From: Secundilactobacillus collinoides DSM 20515 = JCM 1123
GTDB lineage: Bacteria; Bacillota; Bacilli; Lactobacillales; Lactobacillaceae
DNA length: 64,000 nucleotides
Reading direction: 5' to 3'
Assembly (NCBI RefSeq): GCF_001435975.1
Contig: NZ_AYYR01000009.1
Location: forward strand, 175,672 to 239,671
Under the pieces are notes generated by a model. That model had not been told where the DNA came from and ran no database searches. It was given only the letters and a program-made list of their open reading frames with translations. The position numbers were made by a program, and so were the translations under genes. Positions within the stretch are counted from its first letter, which is position 1. Each line of letters opens with the position of its first letter. This document shows positions 33,791-43,195 of the stretch, in pieces.

Positions 33791-34717
33791 ATGAACGAAA
33801 CTGACAATAATTTAAGGCAATTTTTATTGCTGATTCATAAAACGGGTAGTATTTCTCAAACAGCAGAACAGTGCCATTTTAGTCAGTCGTATATCAGCAA
33901 GGTAATCAAGAACTTTGAAGTGGAATTCGGAACACCTTTAATAAATCGAAACAAACATCCTTTGACGCTAACGTTTGCTGGTTATGAATGCTTAGAGAAT
34001 TTAAAACGGCAACAAGAACTTCAAGTGAACTTAAGACAACAGATGCGATTGTTATCTGAAGAACACCTGCATTTGTTGACGATTTGCTGTGATCCATCTG
34101 TAGGCCACGGTTGGTATAGTCAAATATTGAAACAATTTTATTTGCTTCATCCACATGTGACAGTTAAGGCGATTCAATTAAACTATAAGGATGCGGTTCA
34201 GTTAGCACAGAGTAATTCTGTTGATGTTGTTTTAGATACGGAAGTCCATAATGAGCGATTCGCTTATCAGTCTTTAGGAATTGTTCCAATTTATTTTTTG
34301 ATTCCTAAAAAATCAGCGGTATATCAGGCAGGGGTTCTTTGGCGTTCATTTGATACGTTGACGCTAAGTCAGTTGAGTAATCAGCCGTTAATTACAACCA
34401 ATTCAAAGGCATCTTCACAGATTTTATTTGATCAGTTTCTGGAACGAAATAATGTTGTCATGAATCATATTTTGGAGGTCAACAATAACCAAACAGCGAC
34501 TGAGCTTGCATTAGGTCAAGTAGCAATATCGTATTGCTCACCGACGATCCTGAAAGCAATCCCACACGATCGACTTCAGGACATCAACATTGTAGAAGTA
34601 CCATTGAGTAAATTAACGTACAATTTTGGAATCAATATAAGAAAAGAACTATCAAAGATACCTGAGGTTGATGACTTGATATTAACTGTGCAGCAGACTT
34701 TCAGGAAATTACTATAA
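33791..34717 (+). CDS. LysR-family transcriptional regulator
   Basis: 308 residues from ATG 33791 (MNETDNNLRQFLLL); the TTG at 33770 is an alternative. The N-terminal HTH is LIHKTGSISQTAEQCHFSQSYISKVIKNFEVEFGTPLINRN (about 15-55). The effector-binding domain follows, with two weak conserved patches (VDVVLDTEVHNERFAYQSLG, VAISYCSPTILKAI). It is divergent from the phytoene-dehydrogenase-like gene with 184 bp between, so it is probably its regulator. Its AT-rich codons and many Asn/Gln residues contrast with the neighbours to the right (pyc). A hairpin terminator follows. Confidence 0.85.
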   Translation: MNETDNNLRQFLLLIHKTGSISQTAEQCHFSQSYISKVIKNFEVEFGTPLINRNKHPLTLTFAGYECLENLKRQQELQVNLRQQMRLLSEEHLHLLTICCDPSVGHGWYSQILKQFYLLHPHVTVKAIQLNYKDAVQLAQSNSVDVVLDTEVHNERFAYQSLGIVPIYFLIPKKSAVYQAGVLWRSFDTLTLSQLSNQPLITTNSKASSQILFDQFLERNNVVMNHILEVNNNQTATELALGQVAISYCSPTILKAIPHDRLQDINIVEVPLSKLTYNFGINIRKELSKIPEVDDLILTVQQTFRKLL

Positions 34718-34749
34718 TTCGGTTTGAATTGGCGAATGTAATGCGGACG

Positions 34750-34790
34750 GGCAGGATCCCTGAACAACATCTCAGGCGACCCTGCCTTTT
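34750..34790 (+). terminator. Terminator after LysR gene
   Basis: GGCAGG pairs with CCTGCC, with TGA/TCA inside and TTTT after. The remaining sequence to 35041 is AT-rich, with the pyc promoter and AAGAGGTTGCC ribosome binding site; no leader structure is convincing. Confidence 0.65.
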
Positions 34791-35041
34791 AATCTGCACC
34801 AATCACATATATAAACTAATATATCCACACATAAAAGACTTTTATTAAAATCTGATAAAAATTAATGGAATATCCCCTGATAATAGGCTATCATTAGCAC
34901 CATAGAAGTCGTTACTGGACTTTTGTTTTATAAAAATAACACCATATATTTAATAAATGGCAAATAAAAGCCATTGCATTGATATTTGGTTCACAAACTA
35001 TTGTTGGTTGCTACGGAATTTGACGCAAAAGAGGTTGCCCT

Positions 35042-38000
35042 ATGAAGAAAATTTTGATTGCTAACAGAAGTGAGATTGCAACGCGGATCATTCGGGCCTG
35101 TCATGAGTTAGGCCTGACTGCCGTTGCGATTTACGCAAAGGAAGACGCACTGTCAGATCACCGCTTTGAAGCGGATGAGGCTTATCAGGTCGGCGCTGGC
35201 GACCAGCCAGTCGCTGCGTACTTGGACATGGATGATATTATCCGCGTGGCCAAGGCGCACGACGTGGACGCAATTCATCCCGGCTACGGGTTCCTGTCCG
35301 AAAATGCCGCCTTCGCGCGCAAATGTGCTGACGCTGGCATCACCTTCATCGGGCCGAAACCTGAGCAGCTCGATATGTTTGGTGATAAGGTGACCGCAAA
35401 ACAGGTGGCGACTGATGCTGGTGTTTCGACGATTCCCGGAACGAAGGAACCCGTTGCTTCCTATCAAGAAGCTGCTGAATTTGGCGCCACCCACGGTTTT
35501 CCAATTATGCTGAAGGCGGCTATGGGCGGTGGTGGCCGCGGGATGCGGGTCGTTGATAAACCGGAAGACTTGAAAGAAGCGTTTGAACGGGCCAGTTCTG
35601 AAGCCACGCAAGCCTTTGGCAGCGGCGAAATCTATCTTGAAAAACTGCTGACGCACCCTAAGCACGTGGAAGTTCAGGTTATCGCTGACCAGCACGGACA
35701 CACCATGCATCTCTTTGAACGGGACTGCTCCGTTCAACGCCGGAACCAGAAAATGATTGAATTTGCGCCAGCTGTTGCGTTACCGCAGGCGTTACGAACT
35801 GAAATTTGTAACGCAGCGGTTAAACTGATGGCCAGTGTTCACTATGTGAACGCGGCCACCGTTGAATTTTTGGTCGAAGACGGCAAATATTACTTCTTGG
35901 AAGTCAACCCGCGGGTTCAGGTGGAACATACCGTAACAGAACTGATCACGGGCATCGATATTGTCCAAACGCAGATCAAGATTGCGCAGGGCCAAGACCT
36001 CTACGCTGATATTCATCTGCCAAAACAGAATGAGCTTACCTATAACGGCGCGGCGATTCAATGTCGGGTGACCACCGAAGATCCAGCCAACGACTTTATG
36101 CCGGATACGGGAACAATCGTTTCCAGCAAGCTTCCTGGCGGCAACGGTGTTCGGCTGGATGTCGGCAGCGTGTTCAATGGCGCTGTGGTGACGCCCTACT
36201 TTGATTCCCTGCTGGCCAAAACTTGTGTCCACGCGGCCGATTTGCCGACCGCTGCACGTAAGATGACGCGGGCACTAAATGAGTTTAAGATTCAGGGGGT
36301 CAAAACGAACGTGCCGTACCTGCGCAACGTGATGGCACACCCCACGTTCCAGGCTGGCGAGGCCAACACCCACTTTATTGGGGACAATCCCGACCTGTTT
36401 AACTTCAAACAACCTGCGCACGACCCAGCCAAACTAGTGCAGTATCTCGCCGATGTGACGGTCAACGGCTTCAGCGGCGTGCCGAAGCGGGCTGAAAAAT
36501 ACTATCCTGAAACGACCTTTACCGATGACTTTGCCGCCATTCCAGCCGGTGTTGAAACGGCCAAGGATGTGCTGGACCGCGATGGCGTGGACGGCGTCAA
36601 GGATTGGTTACTGCACCAGGATAAAGTTCTGCTGACCGACACCACCATGCGTGACGCCCACCAGAGTTTGTTTGCAACGCGGATGCGGACTAAGGATATG
36701 CTGACCGTTGCAGAGGCGACCCAGAAGGCGTTACCGCAGTTGTTCTCGTATGAAATGTGGGGCGGCGCAACGTTTGATGTGGCATACCGTTTCTTAAACG
36801 AAGATCCGTGGGCACGACTCAAACAGTTGCGTAAAGCCATGCCGCGAACGCTGTTTCAGATGCTGTTTCGTGGCAGTAATGCCGTTGGTTACCAAGATTA
36901 TCCCGACAACGTCATTCAGGACTTTATTGCGGAATCGGCGAAGAACGGTATCGACGTTTTCCGGATTTTTGACAGTCTGAACTGGCTGCCGCAGATGGAA
37001 AAGAGTATTGAAGCGGTAAAGGATGCCGGTAAGATTGCCGAGGGCACCATTTGTTACACGGGTGACATTCTGGATCCGTCCAGACAAAAATATAATTTAG
37101 CATACTACAAACAATTAGCGCTGAACCTGCAGTCAGCGGGATCTGATATGCTGGCAATCAAGGATATGGCCGGCGTTTTGAAGCCCCAGGCGGCTTATGA
37201 ACTCGTGTCAACGCTGAAGGATGCACTGGATATTCCCGTACACCTGCACACGCACGACACGACCGGGAACGGCGTGGCAACCTATGTTGCAGCCACCAAG
37301 GCCGGTGTCGATGTTGTTGACGTGGCGGCCAATGCGTTTTCAGGTACCACCAGTCAGCCGTCAATGGGCGCGACCTACTACGCATTATCAGGTAACGACC
37401 GGCAGCCGGATGTTGACATTGATAACGTGGAAAAAATCAACCGTTACTGGGAAGGCGTACGGCCGTACTACACCGACTTTTCAAACGGCGTGACCGGTGC
37501 CCTGACCAACATTTACCAGACGCAGATGCCTGGCGGGCAGTACTCCAACCTGCAGCAGCAGTCCAAGTCGCTGGGACTTGGCGATAGTTGGGCAACTGTT
37601 CAAAAGACCTATACCGCAGTCAACGACATGTTTGGCGACATTATCAAGGTGACGCCAAGTTCCAAGGTGGTCGGGGACATGGCACTGTTTATGGTGCAGA
37701 ACAAGCTGACCCCGCAGGACGTTTACGATAAGGGCGATACGCTGGACTTTCCAAAGTCGGTGATCGACTTCTTTGCGGGCGACATCGGTCAACCAGCTGG
37801 TGGCTTTCCAGAGAAACTGCAAAAGATCGTGCTGAAGGGTCGCGAACCGTTGACGGTCCGACCAGGAAGTTTGGCGAAACCAGCTGACTTTGAAGCCACT
37901 GCAACTGAATTGGCCGGCAAATTAAAACGGACACCGACACATTTGGAAGTGTTGAGCTACCTCATTTATCCGCAGGTCTTCTTGGATTATGAGAAGCGCT

Positions 38001-38476
38001 ATACGCGGTACGGGGATGTGTCTGTTCTGGATACGTCGTCGTTTTTCCAAGGCATTCGCGAGGGCGAAACGGTCACCATTGAGACTGAACCGGGGAAAAC
38101 ACTCGTTGTGAAATTAAATACGATCAGCGCGCCTGATGCTGATAACGTGCGGACGCTGTCGTTTAACGTCAACGGCCGACTGCAGGAAATCACCATCAAG
38201 GACGTGACGATCAAACAAGCTGCCGCGGCAACCTCGTCGAAACCAAAGGCGGATGCCGCTGATGTGAACCAAATTGGCGCCACTCTGAGCGGCTCCGTTG
38301 TCAAGGTGCTGGTCAAGGACGGCCAAAAGGTCCAAGCCGGCGAATCGCTGATCGTCACGGAAGCCATGAAGATGGAGACCACAATCCAGGCACCGAAGGC
38401 CGGAACTGTGAAACAGGTCAGCGCAACCGTTGGCGAGACCATTGAAAATGGGGACCTGTTAGTGGTATTGTCCTAG
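35042..38476 (+). CDS. pyc: Pyruvate carboxylase
   Basis: ATP-, biotin- and bicarbonate-dependent conversion of pyruvate to oxaloacetate, feeding aspartate and other TCA-type intermediates. 1144 residues with the full domain order. The biotin carboxylase (1-450) has MKKILIANRSEIATRIIRA, KAAMGGGGRGMR and the EVNPRVQVEHTVTE active-site motif. The carboxyltransferase (about 530-800) has LLTDTTMRDAHQSL, LFRGSNAVGYQDYPDNV and LHTHDTTGNG. The PYC/OADA central domain follows, then the biotinyl domain with biotinylated K1110 in EAMKMET. The next gene is a biotin ligase, 27 bp on. The start at ATG 35042 fits the conserved N-terminus. Confidence 0.97.
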   Translation: MKKILIANRSEIATRIIRACHELGLTAVAIYAKEDALSDHRFEADEAYQVGAGDQPVAAYLDMDDIIRVAKAHDVDAIHPGYGFLSENAAFARKCADAGITFIGPKPEQLDMFGDKVTAKQVATDAGVSTIPGTKEPVASYQEAAEFGATHGFPIMLKAAMGGGGRGMRVVDKPEDLKEAFERASSEATQAFGSGEIYLEKLLTHPKHVEVQVIADQHGHTMHLFERDCSVQRRNQKMIEFAPAVALPQALRTEICNAAVKLMASVHYVNAATVEFLVEDGKYYFLEVNPRVQVEHTVTELITGIDIVQTQIKIAQGQDLYADIHLPKQNELTYNGAAIQCRVTTEDPANDFMPDTGTIVSSKLPGGNGVRLDVGSVFNGAVVTPYFDSLLAKTCVHAADLPTAARKMTRALNEFKIQGVKTNVPYLRNVMAHPTFQAGEANTHFIGDNPDLFNFKQPAHDPAKLVQYLADVTVNGFSGVPKRAEKYYPETTFTDDFAAIPAGVETAKDVLDRDGVDGVKDWLLHQDKVLLTDTTMRDAHQSLFATRMRTKDMLTVAEATQKALPQLFSYEMWGGATFDVAYRFLNEDPWARLKQLRKAMPRTLFQMLFRGSNAVGYQDYPDNVIQDFIAESAKNGIDVFRIFDSLNWLPQMEKSIEAVKDAGKIAEGTICYTGDILDPSRQKYNLAYYKQLALNLQSAGSDMLAIKDMAGVLKPQAAYELVSTLKDALDIPVHLHTHDTTGNGVATYVAATKAGVDVVDVAANAFSGTTSQPSMGATYYALSGNDRQPDVDIDNVEKINRYWEGVRPYYTDFSNGVTGALTNIYQTQMPGGQYSNLQQQSKSLGLGDSWATVQKTYTAVNDMFGDIIKVTPSSKVVGDMALFMVQNKLTPQDVYDKGDTLDFPKSVIDFFAGDIGQPAGGFPEKLQKIVLKGREPLTVRPGSLAKPADFEATATELAGKLKRTPTHLEVLSYLIYPQVFLDYEKRYTRYGDVSVLDTSSFFQGIREGETVTIETEPGKTLVVKLNTISAPDADNVRTLSFNVNGRLQEITIKDVTIKQAAAATSSKPKADAADVNQIGATLSGSVVKVLVKDGQKVQAGESLIVTEAMKMETTIQAPKAGTVKQVSATVGETIENGDLLVVLS

Positions 38477-38503
38477 TTAAAGCTGATTATCGGAGGTAAG
38501 CCA

Positions 38504-39295
38504 ATGCCAGCAATCAATAACCCGATCGTTCTAGCCAAAATTCAGTCGTTTCTCGCGCCAACGGTTGCGGTGCACCTGCATACGTACGCTGAGGTGGGGT
38601 CGACAAATGTTGAAGCCAAAACGTTTGCGCGAACGAGTCAAACAAATGAGATCCAAGCGTTTATCGCAGAACAACAGTCGGCCGGCTACGGGCGGTCAGG
38701 GCGCAAGTTTTACTCGCCTGAGGGTACCGGTATCTATATGAGTCTGTTGTTGCCGATGGCGCGAATAGCGGATTTTAACGTTGGGTTGTTCACCACCGGG
38801 GCGGCTGTCTCAGTTGTGGATGCGTTGCAGGTCAGTTTTCCGAAAACGGTGTTTCAGCTGAAATGGGTCAACGACATCTACGTCAACCGCCAGAAATGCT
38901 GCGGGATACTGGCTGAACACTTTATGGCAGCCGGTCGGGACTACGTTGTTTTGGGCATCGGTATCAACGTGACGACGGCGAACTTCCCCGCTGATATTGC
39001 ACGGAAAGCTGGCGGTATTCAAACTGAGGGTGGTGCGGTTGACCGTAACCGAATCGTTGCAGATGTCCTGTCAGCATTTTGGCGGATGTACCCAACGTAT
39101 CAAAACGGCGGTCATTTGGCTAAGTACCGGGACTTGTTTATGTTGAAGGACTGCACGGTTCGACTGACGGTTGGCAACGATAGCGTGGTCGGCACCGCGT
39201 TGACCGTGGCGGATGATGGCGGTTTGGTGATTGAAACCACTGACGGGACGATTCGAACGTTTCGGAGTGGGGAAGTGACTAAGGTCAATTTTTAG
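38504..39295 (+). CDS. birA: Biotin-protein ligase (no HTH domain)
   Basis: Attaches biotin to pyruvate carboxylase. 263 residues, lacking the N-terminal HTH of bifunctional BirA, so it is a ligase only. The active-site motifs are GYGRSGRKFYSPEGTGIYMSLLLP (the usual G-R-G-R-G-R region, with a Tyr in place of the first Arg), LKWVNDIYVNRQKCCGILAE and VLGIGINV. The last part (about 215-263) is the C-terminal SH3-like domain. It begins 27 bp after pyc with AGCTGATTATCGGAGGTAAGCC upstream, so the two are probably co-transcribed. The pairing itself is good evidence of its substrate. Confidence 0.93.
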   Translation: MPAINNPIVLAKIQSFLAPTVAVHLHTYAEVGSTNVEAKTFARTSQTNEIQAFIAEQQSAGYGRSGRKFYSPEGTGIYMSLLLPMARIADFNVGLFTTGAAVSVVDALQVSFPKTVFQLKWVNDIYVNRQKCCGILAEHFMAAGRDYVVLGIGINVTTANFPADIARKAGGIQTEGGAVDRNRIVADVLSAFWRMYPTYQNGGHLAKYRDLFMLKDCTVRLTVGNDSVVGTALTVADDGGLVIETTDGTIRTFRSGEVTKVNF

Positions 39296-39369
39296 TTTCG
39301 TGATGAGACGATTTTCAATCTGAAGCTTGATTCAACAGTTTGAAAGGGCCAATAAAATACCAAATAGCA

Positions 39370-39418
39370 AAAAAAGAAGCAACCACAAATCGATTAGGAA
39401 TTGTGGGTGCTTTTTTTG
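39370..39418. terminator. Terminator after birA
   Basis: AAGC..CCACAAAT pairs with ATTGTGGGTGCTT and is followed by a T-run; A-rich sequence precedes it. It probably works in both directions, since the leftward SDR gene ends just beyond. Confidence 0.8.
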
Positions 39419-39428
39419 TACGTGACGG

Positions 39429-40172
39429 CTAGAGGACTTGCTTCGTTGGTCGAATGATGACTTCATTCCAGGAAGTGTCGTCTGGCAGATCAATTGCTTG
39501 TTTGATTGTCGTTGCCACCCTATCAGCAGTGATGCCGACTTTGGCGTAAAAATCTTCCACACCAGCTTGGAACTTATCGTTGTGGACAGAATTAACGAGT
39601 TCGGTGTTAAAGGCACCTGGTGACAGGATGGTTACCCGAATGTCGCCGTCCATTTGGGCGGTTTCTTCTCGTAATGCTTCAGAAATCGCGCGGACGGCCC
39701 ACTTAGTGGCTGAATAGACACCTGTGCCGGCATGCGCCATGACGCCTGCAACGGAAGCCAGGTTGATGATGTGGCCAGACTGTTGCTTAGCCATTTGCGG
39801 TAAGCTTGCGGAGATGCCGTAAAGTACACCCTTAATGTTCAGGTCGATGGCGGCTTCCCATTCGGCAACGTCGTTATCCATGAACAACCCCTGTGGCATG
39901 ATACCAGCATTGTTGATCCAAACATCGATACGACCGAAATGCGCTAATGCCGTTTGGCTTAAAGCCTCTACATTTTCTTGCTTGGTCACGTCAGTCACCG
40001 CGTAAACGGCCTCACCACCAGCAACTGTAATTTCTGACACGAGTTCCTGCAGGCGATTCTCACGACGTGCGCCAAGGACGAGTTTTGCGCCATTTTGCGC
40101 CAGCAGTAGTGCGGTGCTCCGGCCGAAGCCACTGGAGGCGCCTGTAATAACAACAACTTTATTTTTGATCAT
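39429..40172 (-). CDS. Short-chain dehydrogenase/reductase
   Basis: 247 residues from ATG 40172 (MIKNKVVVITGASSGFG) after AAGGAAG. The longer open frame upstream runs through the MerR gene and is not used. It is a classical SDR: TGASSGFG nucleotide site, NNAG (NNAGIMPQG), the catalytic Ser in INLASVAGVMAH, and YSATK with the catalytic Tyr and Lys. RREN at the end of beta-2 (LGARRENRL) favours NADPH. It overlaps the end of the MerR gene by 14 bp, so they are co-transcribed. Substrate unknown. Confidence 0.88.
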   Translation of the reverse strand: MIKNKVVVITGASSGFGRSTALLLAQNGAKLVLGARRENRLQELVSEITVAGGEAVYAVTDVTKQENVEALSQTALAHFGRIDVWINNAGIMPQGLFMDNDVAEWEAAIDLNIKGVLYGISASLPQMAKQQSGHIINLASVAGVMAHAGTGVYSATKWAVRAISEALREETAQMDGDIRVTILSPGAFNTELVNSVHNDKFQAGVEDFYAKVGITADRVATTIKQAIDLPDDTSWNEVIIRPTKQVL

Positions 40173-40530
40173 GGTGATTCTTCCTTTCCTGATTGGCAAT
40201 GCGTTGGTGCAACGCAATTTTATTGATAAGATACGCGCGGGTGTTTTCCAATGATGCAATTTCCTGGTCAAGTTTGGCCTTCGTTTCTTTGAGCAACCGC
40301 ACAGATAGTTCATGGTTCTCGTAATTATCAAAAACGACCTTGATATCTTCAAGCGACATTCCGACGTTCCGGTAGTGCGCAATCGCCTGAATTTTAGTGA
40401 TGCTTGCCTGGTCAAAATCACGGATACCGTTTGCGTTTCTTGGCACTTGTAACAGACCTTTACGTTCATAAAAGCGGATAGCGTATGCGCTGAGGCCAGT
40501 TATCGCTGAAACTTCTTTGATGGTTGTCAT
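40159..40530 (-). CDS. MerR-family transcriptional regulator
   Basis: About 123 residues from ATG 40530, close behind GAGGTGA. A GTG three codons earlier is possible. The MerR HTH is TTIKEVSAITGLSAYAIRFYERKGLL (about 1-26), followed by the second HTH helix and wing (NANGIRDFDQASITKIQAIAHYRNVGMSLEDI), then a coiled-coil (ELSVRLLKETKAKLDQEIASLENTRAYLINKI). It has no conserved metal-binding cysteines and so belongs to the small-molecule/redox subgroup. Its stop overlaps the start of the SDR gene, the usual arrangement for a MerR-controlled reductase. Confidence 0.88.
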   Translation of the reverse strand: MTTIKEVSAITGLSAYAIRFYERKGLLQVPRNANGIRDFDQASITKIQAIAHYRNVGMSLEDIKVVFDNYENHELSVRLLKETKAKLDQEIASLENTRAYLINKIALHQRIANQERKNHHDQK

Positions 40531-40688
40531 TGGGTTCACCTCGTGGTTAGATTGAGCATATTAGGTTAGAGTCGGTGTAAGTCAAGACTTTTTAAGCAAT
40601 TAAACGTTTATTGAAATTGGTGATGTATAACATTACAATAATGATCAATATTTATTATGAATACGTTATCAGATAGAAGGGGATTCTC

Positions 40689-41100
40689 GTGAAAGTTAAA
40701 ATTGTCACTATATTGATTTTTGAGTGTCTTATTTGGAATTCGCAGTCCAGCTTTAGCAGCAGGTACTTACACGAATGCTTGAGCAGCCCATCCTTATTAT
40801 ATTAAGTGGCACAGTCACTCCTATAAATCAAAGTATACCGTTACTCAAATGCGAAATAAACATCATTTGCAGTTTTAAAAAACGAAACGTGACGGGTATA
40901 CTTATGAAAAATATTATTTTTACGGTGTAACTGCAAAGGGCGCGTATGTGCATCGTGCTGGAGACACGGATACCTTTCCAAACACCCATCATAAAGGTAC
41001 TTTTGCTATGTTTCGCTCGAAGATATTTGATGGCGAGAACGCCTATAGAATGGATTACGTTAATTTAAAGACAGGCGTGCAGTATCATGATGAGGCATAG
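40689..41100 (+). pseudogene. Decayed secreted protein gene
   Basis: A GTG after AAGGGG starts a signal-peptide-like sequence (MKVKIVTILIF), which then loses frame. One base away the frame continues FLSVLFGIRSPALAA-GTYTNA, a typical signal peptide with AxA cleavage site. This frame has an in-frame TGA (after GTYTNA) and a TAA (after HHLQF), but otherwise reads a coherent Tyr/Lys/His-rich mature domain (AAHPYYIKWHSHSYKSKYT..., FYGVTAKGAYVHRAGDTDTF..., MFRSKIFDGENAYRMDYVN) to TAG 41100. The length is 3n+1, as one frameshift would produce. The gene encoded a small exported protein of about 136 residues of unknown function and is now inactive. Confidence 0.65.
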
Positions 41101-41153
41101 CGGAAGCGTGTGTCCCGTTTGAATGTTTTTAATTTTCATTGCCATAGATATAC

Positions 41154-41199
41154 GAAAAAAGCGTGTACGCTCTCAGTTAAGAGACCGTACGCGCTTTTA
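41154..41199. terminator. Terminator between secreted-protein remnant and MFS gene
   Basis: AAAAAAGCGTGTACG pairs with CGTACGCGCTTTT, with inner TCTC/GAGA. It is placed between converging units. Confidence 0.8.
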
Positions 41200-41237
41200 A
41201 TATGGTTTATTTGTAAGCACCCAAGATTTATTGTCTT

Positions 41238-42470
41238 CTAATCGGTGACTTCTAAGGAACTATGAACCAAGTTTTTCTGGAACTGACTTACTAGACAAAT
41301 GATACCAATGATTAAGGCTAATACGCCACTGACTGAAAAGACGTTAAGTCCCATTTTGGAGAAGACAGTGGTCAGTGGATTAACGATGAACGGACTGACC
41401 ATTGCGCCGATAGAATCGATAGCGATGTACACACCAAGAGCCATTGAGACACTGCTTTTATCAACGGCGATTGAGATCAGGTATGGAAATTGACCCATGG
41501 CGATACTCATGGCGGCTCCCACAAAGAAACTGCCAACGAATGCCAGCATTAGTGAATTGCCGAAACCAACGATGAGATATGAGAGTCCATAAAGAATGAA
41601 TGACAAGGCAATTGATGAATATTTAAATCGTTTGCCTAAAACGCCAACGATGAATCCGCAAAGCATGCCGCCAATCAATGAAATGGTTGACATTAAGGCT
41701 GCTTGCGAGGTGCTACCAAGCTTTTCTGAAGCAACAAACAACGAGATGTTATTATTCAAAACGTTGTTCAAAAGCATGGTGAAAAATGCCCAAAATGCGC
41801 AATAGAAGACATACTTGTTTAAATGAATTTTGGCATTGACTTCACCAGTGTTACCGCCGTCAACAGCTTGCGGGTGAAATGGTACCAGTAAGATGACAAC
41901 GATTAAGACTAGGAATGAAAAGATGTAGATCCAGTAGTTATTGACCCAAGTGCTGGCTGCGGCTAATTGGCCACCGCCCATGATAAAGATAATGCCGCCA
42001 ATGTTTGTGAATGAAGCGGTCAACCCCATTGTGGATTGACGTTCCTTTTCAGGCAACATTGTTGAAATAAGCACTTGGGCTAAGTTCGTACACATTCCTT
42101 GGCCCAACCCGACTAAGCAGGAACAGGCGAGCAGGATTGGAAAACTATCGTGGTAAGCAAGCGGCAGAAAGCCGCCAATAACAATTAATATAATAGCGCT
42201 AAGGGTCAACGTTTTAAGGTTGATCTTAGTTGTGGTCAAACGGCCAACGGCGATGCCGGCTAACATCATAAAGAGATTAGGCAGGGATGTCAGCATTTGT
42301 ACACTGGTATTATTGAGGGCAAAGAATTTGGCAATTGCGGCGTAAGATGGCGTAATGGCTAGGGACGCCATCCCCATGGCACTGACTGTTAGAATACCAA
42401 CTCTTGTTTTAGAAATGTAAGCATTACTGGGAGTTGCTATCGCAAACTCCTTATTAACATTTTCCTCCAT
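41238..42470 (-). CDS. MFS transporter
   Basis: About 410 residues from ATG 42470 (MEENVNKEF), the first credible start after TTGGAG; the 18 extra codons to 42524 are weak. It has 12 transmembrane helices. Features fit the oxalate/formate and sugar-acid related MFS groups (LTSLPNLFMMLAGIAVGRLTTTKINLKTLTLSAIIL; LGQGMCTNLAQVLISTMLPEKERQSTMGL). It is the third gene of a likely leftward run with the FMN reductase and flavoprotein, so a role in uptake of their organic acid substrate, or export of the reduced product, is plausible. Confidence 0.78.
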   Translation of the reverse strand: MEENVNKEFAIATPSNAYISKTRVGILTVSAMGMASLAITPSYAAIAKFFALNNTSVQMLTSLPNLFMMLAGIAVGRLTTTKINLKTLTLSAIILIVIGGFLPLAYHDSFPILLACSCLVGLGQGMCTNLAQVLISTMLPEKERQSTMGLTASFTNIGGIIFIMGGGQLAAASTWVNNYWIYIFSFLVLIVVILLVPFHPQAVDGGNTGEVNAKIHLNKYVFYCAFWAFFTMLLNNVLNNNISLFVASEKLGSTSQAALMSTISLIGGMLCGFIVGVLGKRFKYSSIALSFILYGLSYLIVGFGNSLMLAFVGSFFVGAAMSIAMGQFPYLISIAVDKSSVSMALGVYIAIDSIGAMVSPFIVNPLTTVFSKMGLNVFSVSGVLALIIGIICLVSQFQKNLVHSSLEVTD

Positions 42471-42564
42471 GGTAAAATCGACTCCAATCGTAGTATGATT
42501 TCTGTTCAGGCATGAGCAATCCACGGCAGACTTCGATATCTAATCAATTGAAAATTTTGGACGC

Positions 42565-43134
42565 TTATGCGATTGCGACAGTTTTTTTGTTATCCACAAC
42601 AAAGCTTACGAAGTGGTCGACACATTCACCTAGAAACTTTGCCGTACCGGCATCAGTCAGCTCGCCTTGATCATTGAATTTAGTTTTTGCGCTGTTTAAC
42701 AAGAATTCAAAACCTGGCATTACGAACCCGTTGACACCGGGTGAATTAAGAATTTGTCGTAGATTATCTTGTGCACGGGCGGTGCCCTGAACGCCTAATG
42801 AGGCACCAACGACCATTACTGGTTTCGTTGTTAAGGCGTGCTCGTAAACGGAAAACCACTCAATTGCGCTCTTTAAAGCGGCGGGAATCGCATGGTCATA
42901 TTCTGGTGTGGCAATGATGACGCCATCCGCGTTCTTGATTTTTTGGCTTAACGTTGCAACTGATTTCGGTACTGAAGCCAAGTCACGTTCGTTGAACAGG
43001 GGAATATCATCGATTTCACAAATTTCTAAATTGAACTGGTCGGTAAACTGTTGTTTCATGAACTGCAAGAGGACGCGGTTGTATGAGAATGGGGCGTTGT
43101 TGCCGACAATTCCGACTAGGTTAAGATTGCTCAT
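42565..43134 (-). CDS. NADPH-dependent FMN reductase
   Basis: 189 residues, flavodoxin-like fold. Signatures: VGIVGNNAPFSYNRVLL (FMN phosphate loop, GS-x-R/N type), ICEIDDIPLFNERD, and IIATPEYDHAIPAALKSAIEWFS with the Y-H/N flavin motif. It donates electrons from NADPH to flavin. It is immediately upstream of the MFS gene and downstream of a fumarate-reductase-like flavoprotein, an arrangement I recall for HcrA/HcrB hydroxycinnamate reductase of Lactiplantibacillus. It may be that type of electron donor. The ribosome binding site is AAGGAGATTTAAC. Confidence 0.85.
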   Translation of the reverse strand: MSNLNLVGIVGNNAPFSYNRVLLQFMKQQFTDQFNLEICEIDDIPLFNERDLASVPKSVATLSQKIKNADGVIIATPEYDHAIPAALKSAIEWFSVYEHALTTKPVMVVGASLGVQGTARAQDNLRQILNSPGVNGFVMPGFEFLLNSAKTKFNDQGELTDAGTAKFLGECVDHFVSFVVDNKKTVAIA

Positions 43135-43195
43135 TGTTAAATCTCCTTAATAATTAGCTAAATGAGGCGGTCTGTGATGTTATGGTGTGAGCGTC

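Noticed and set aside
39429-40469. 346-residue frame for the SDR
   Set aside because: The first 99 residues are antisense or out-of-frame to the MerR gene; the family start is at 40172.
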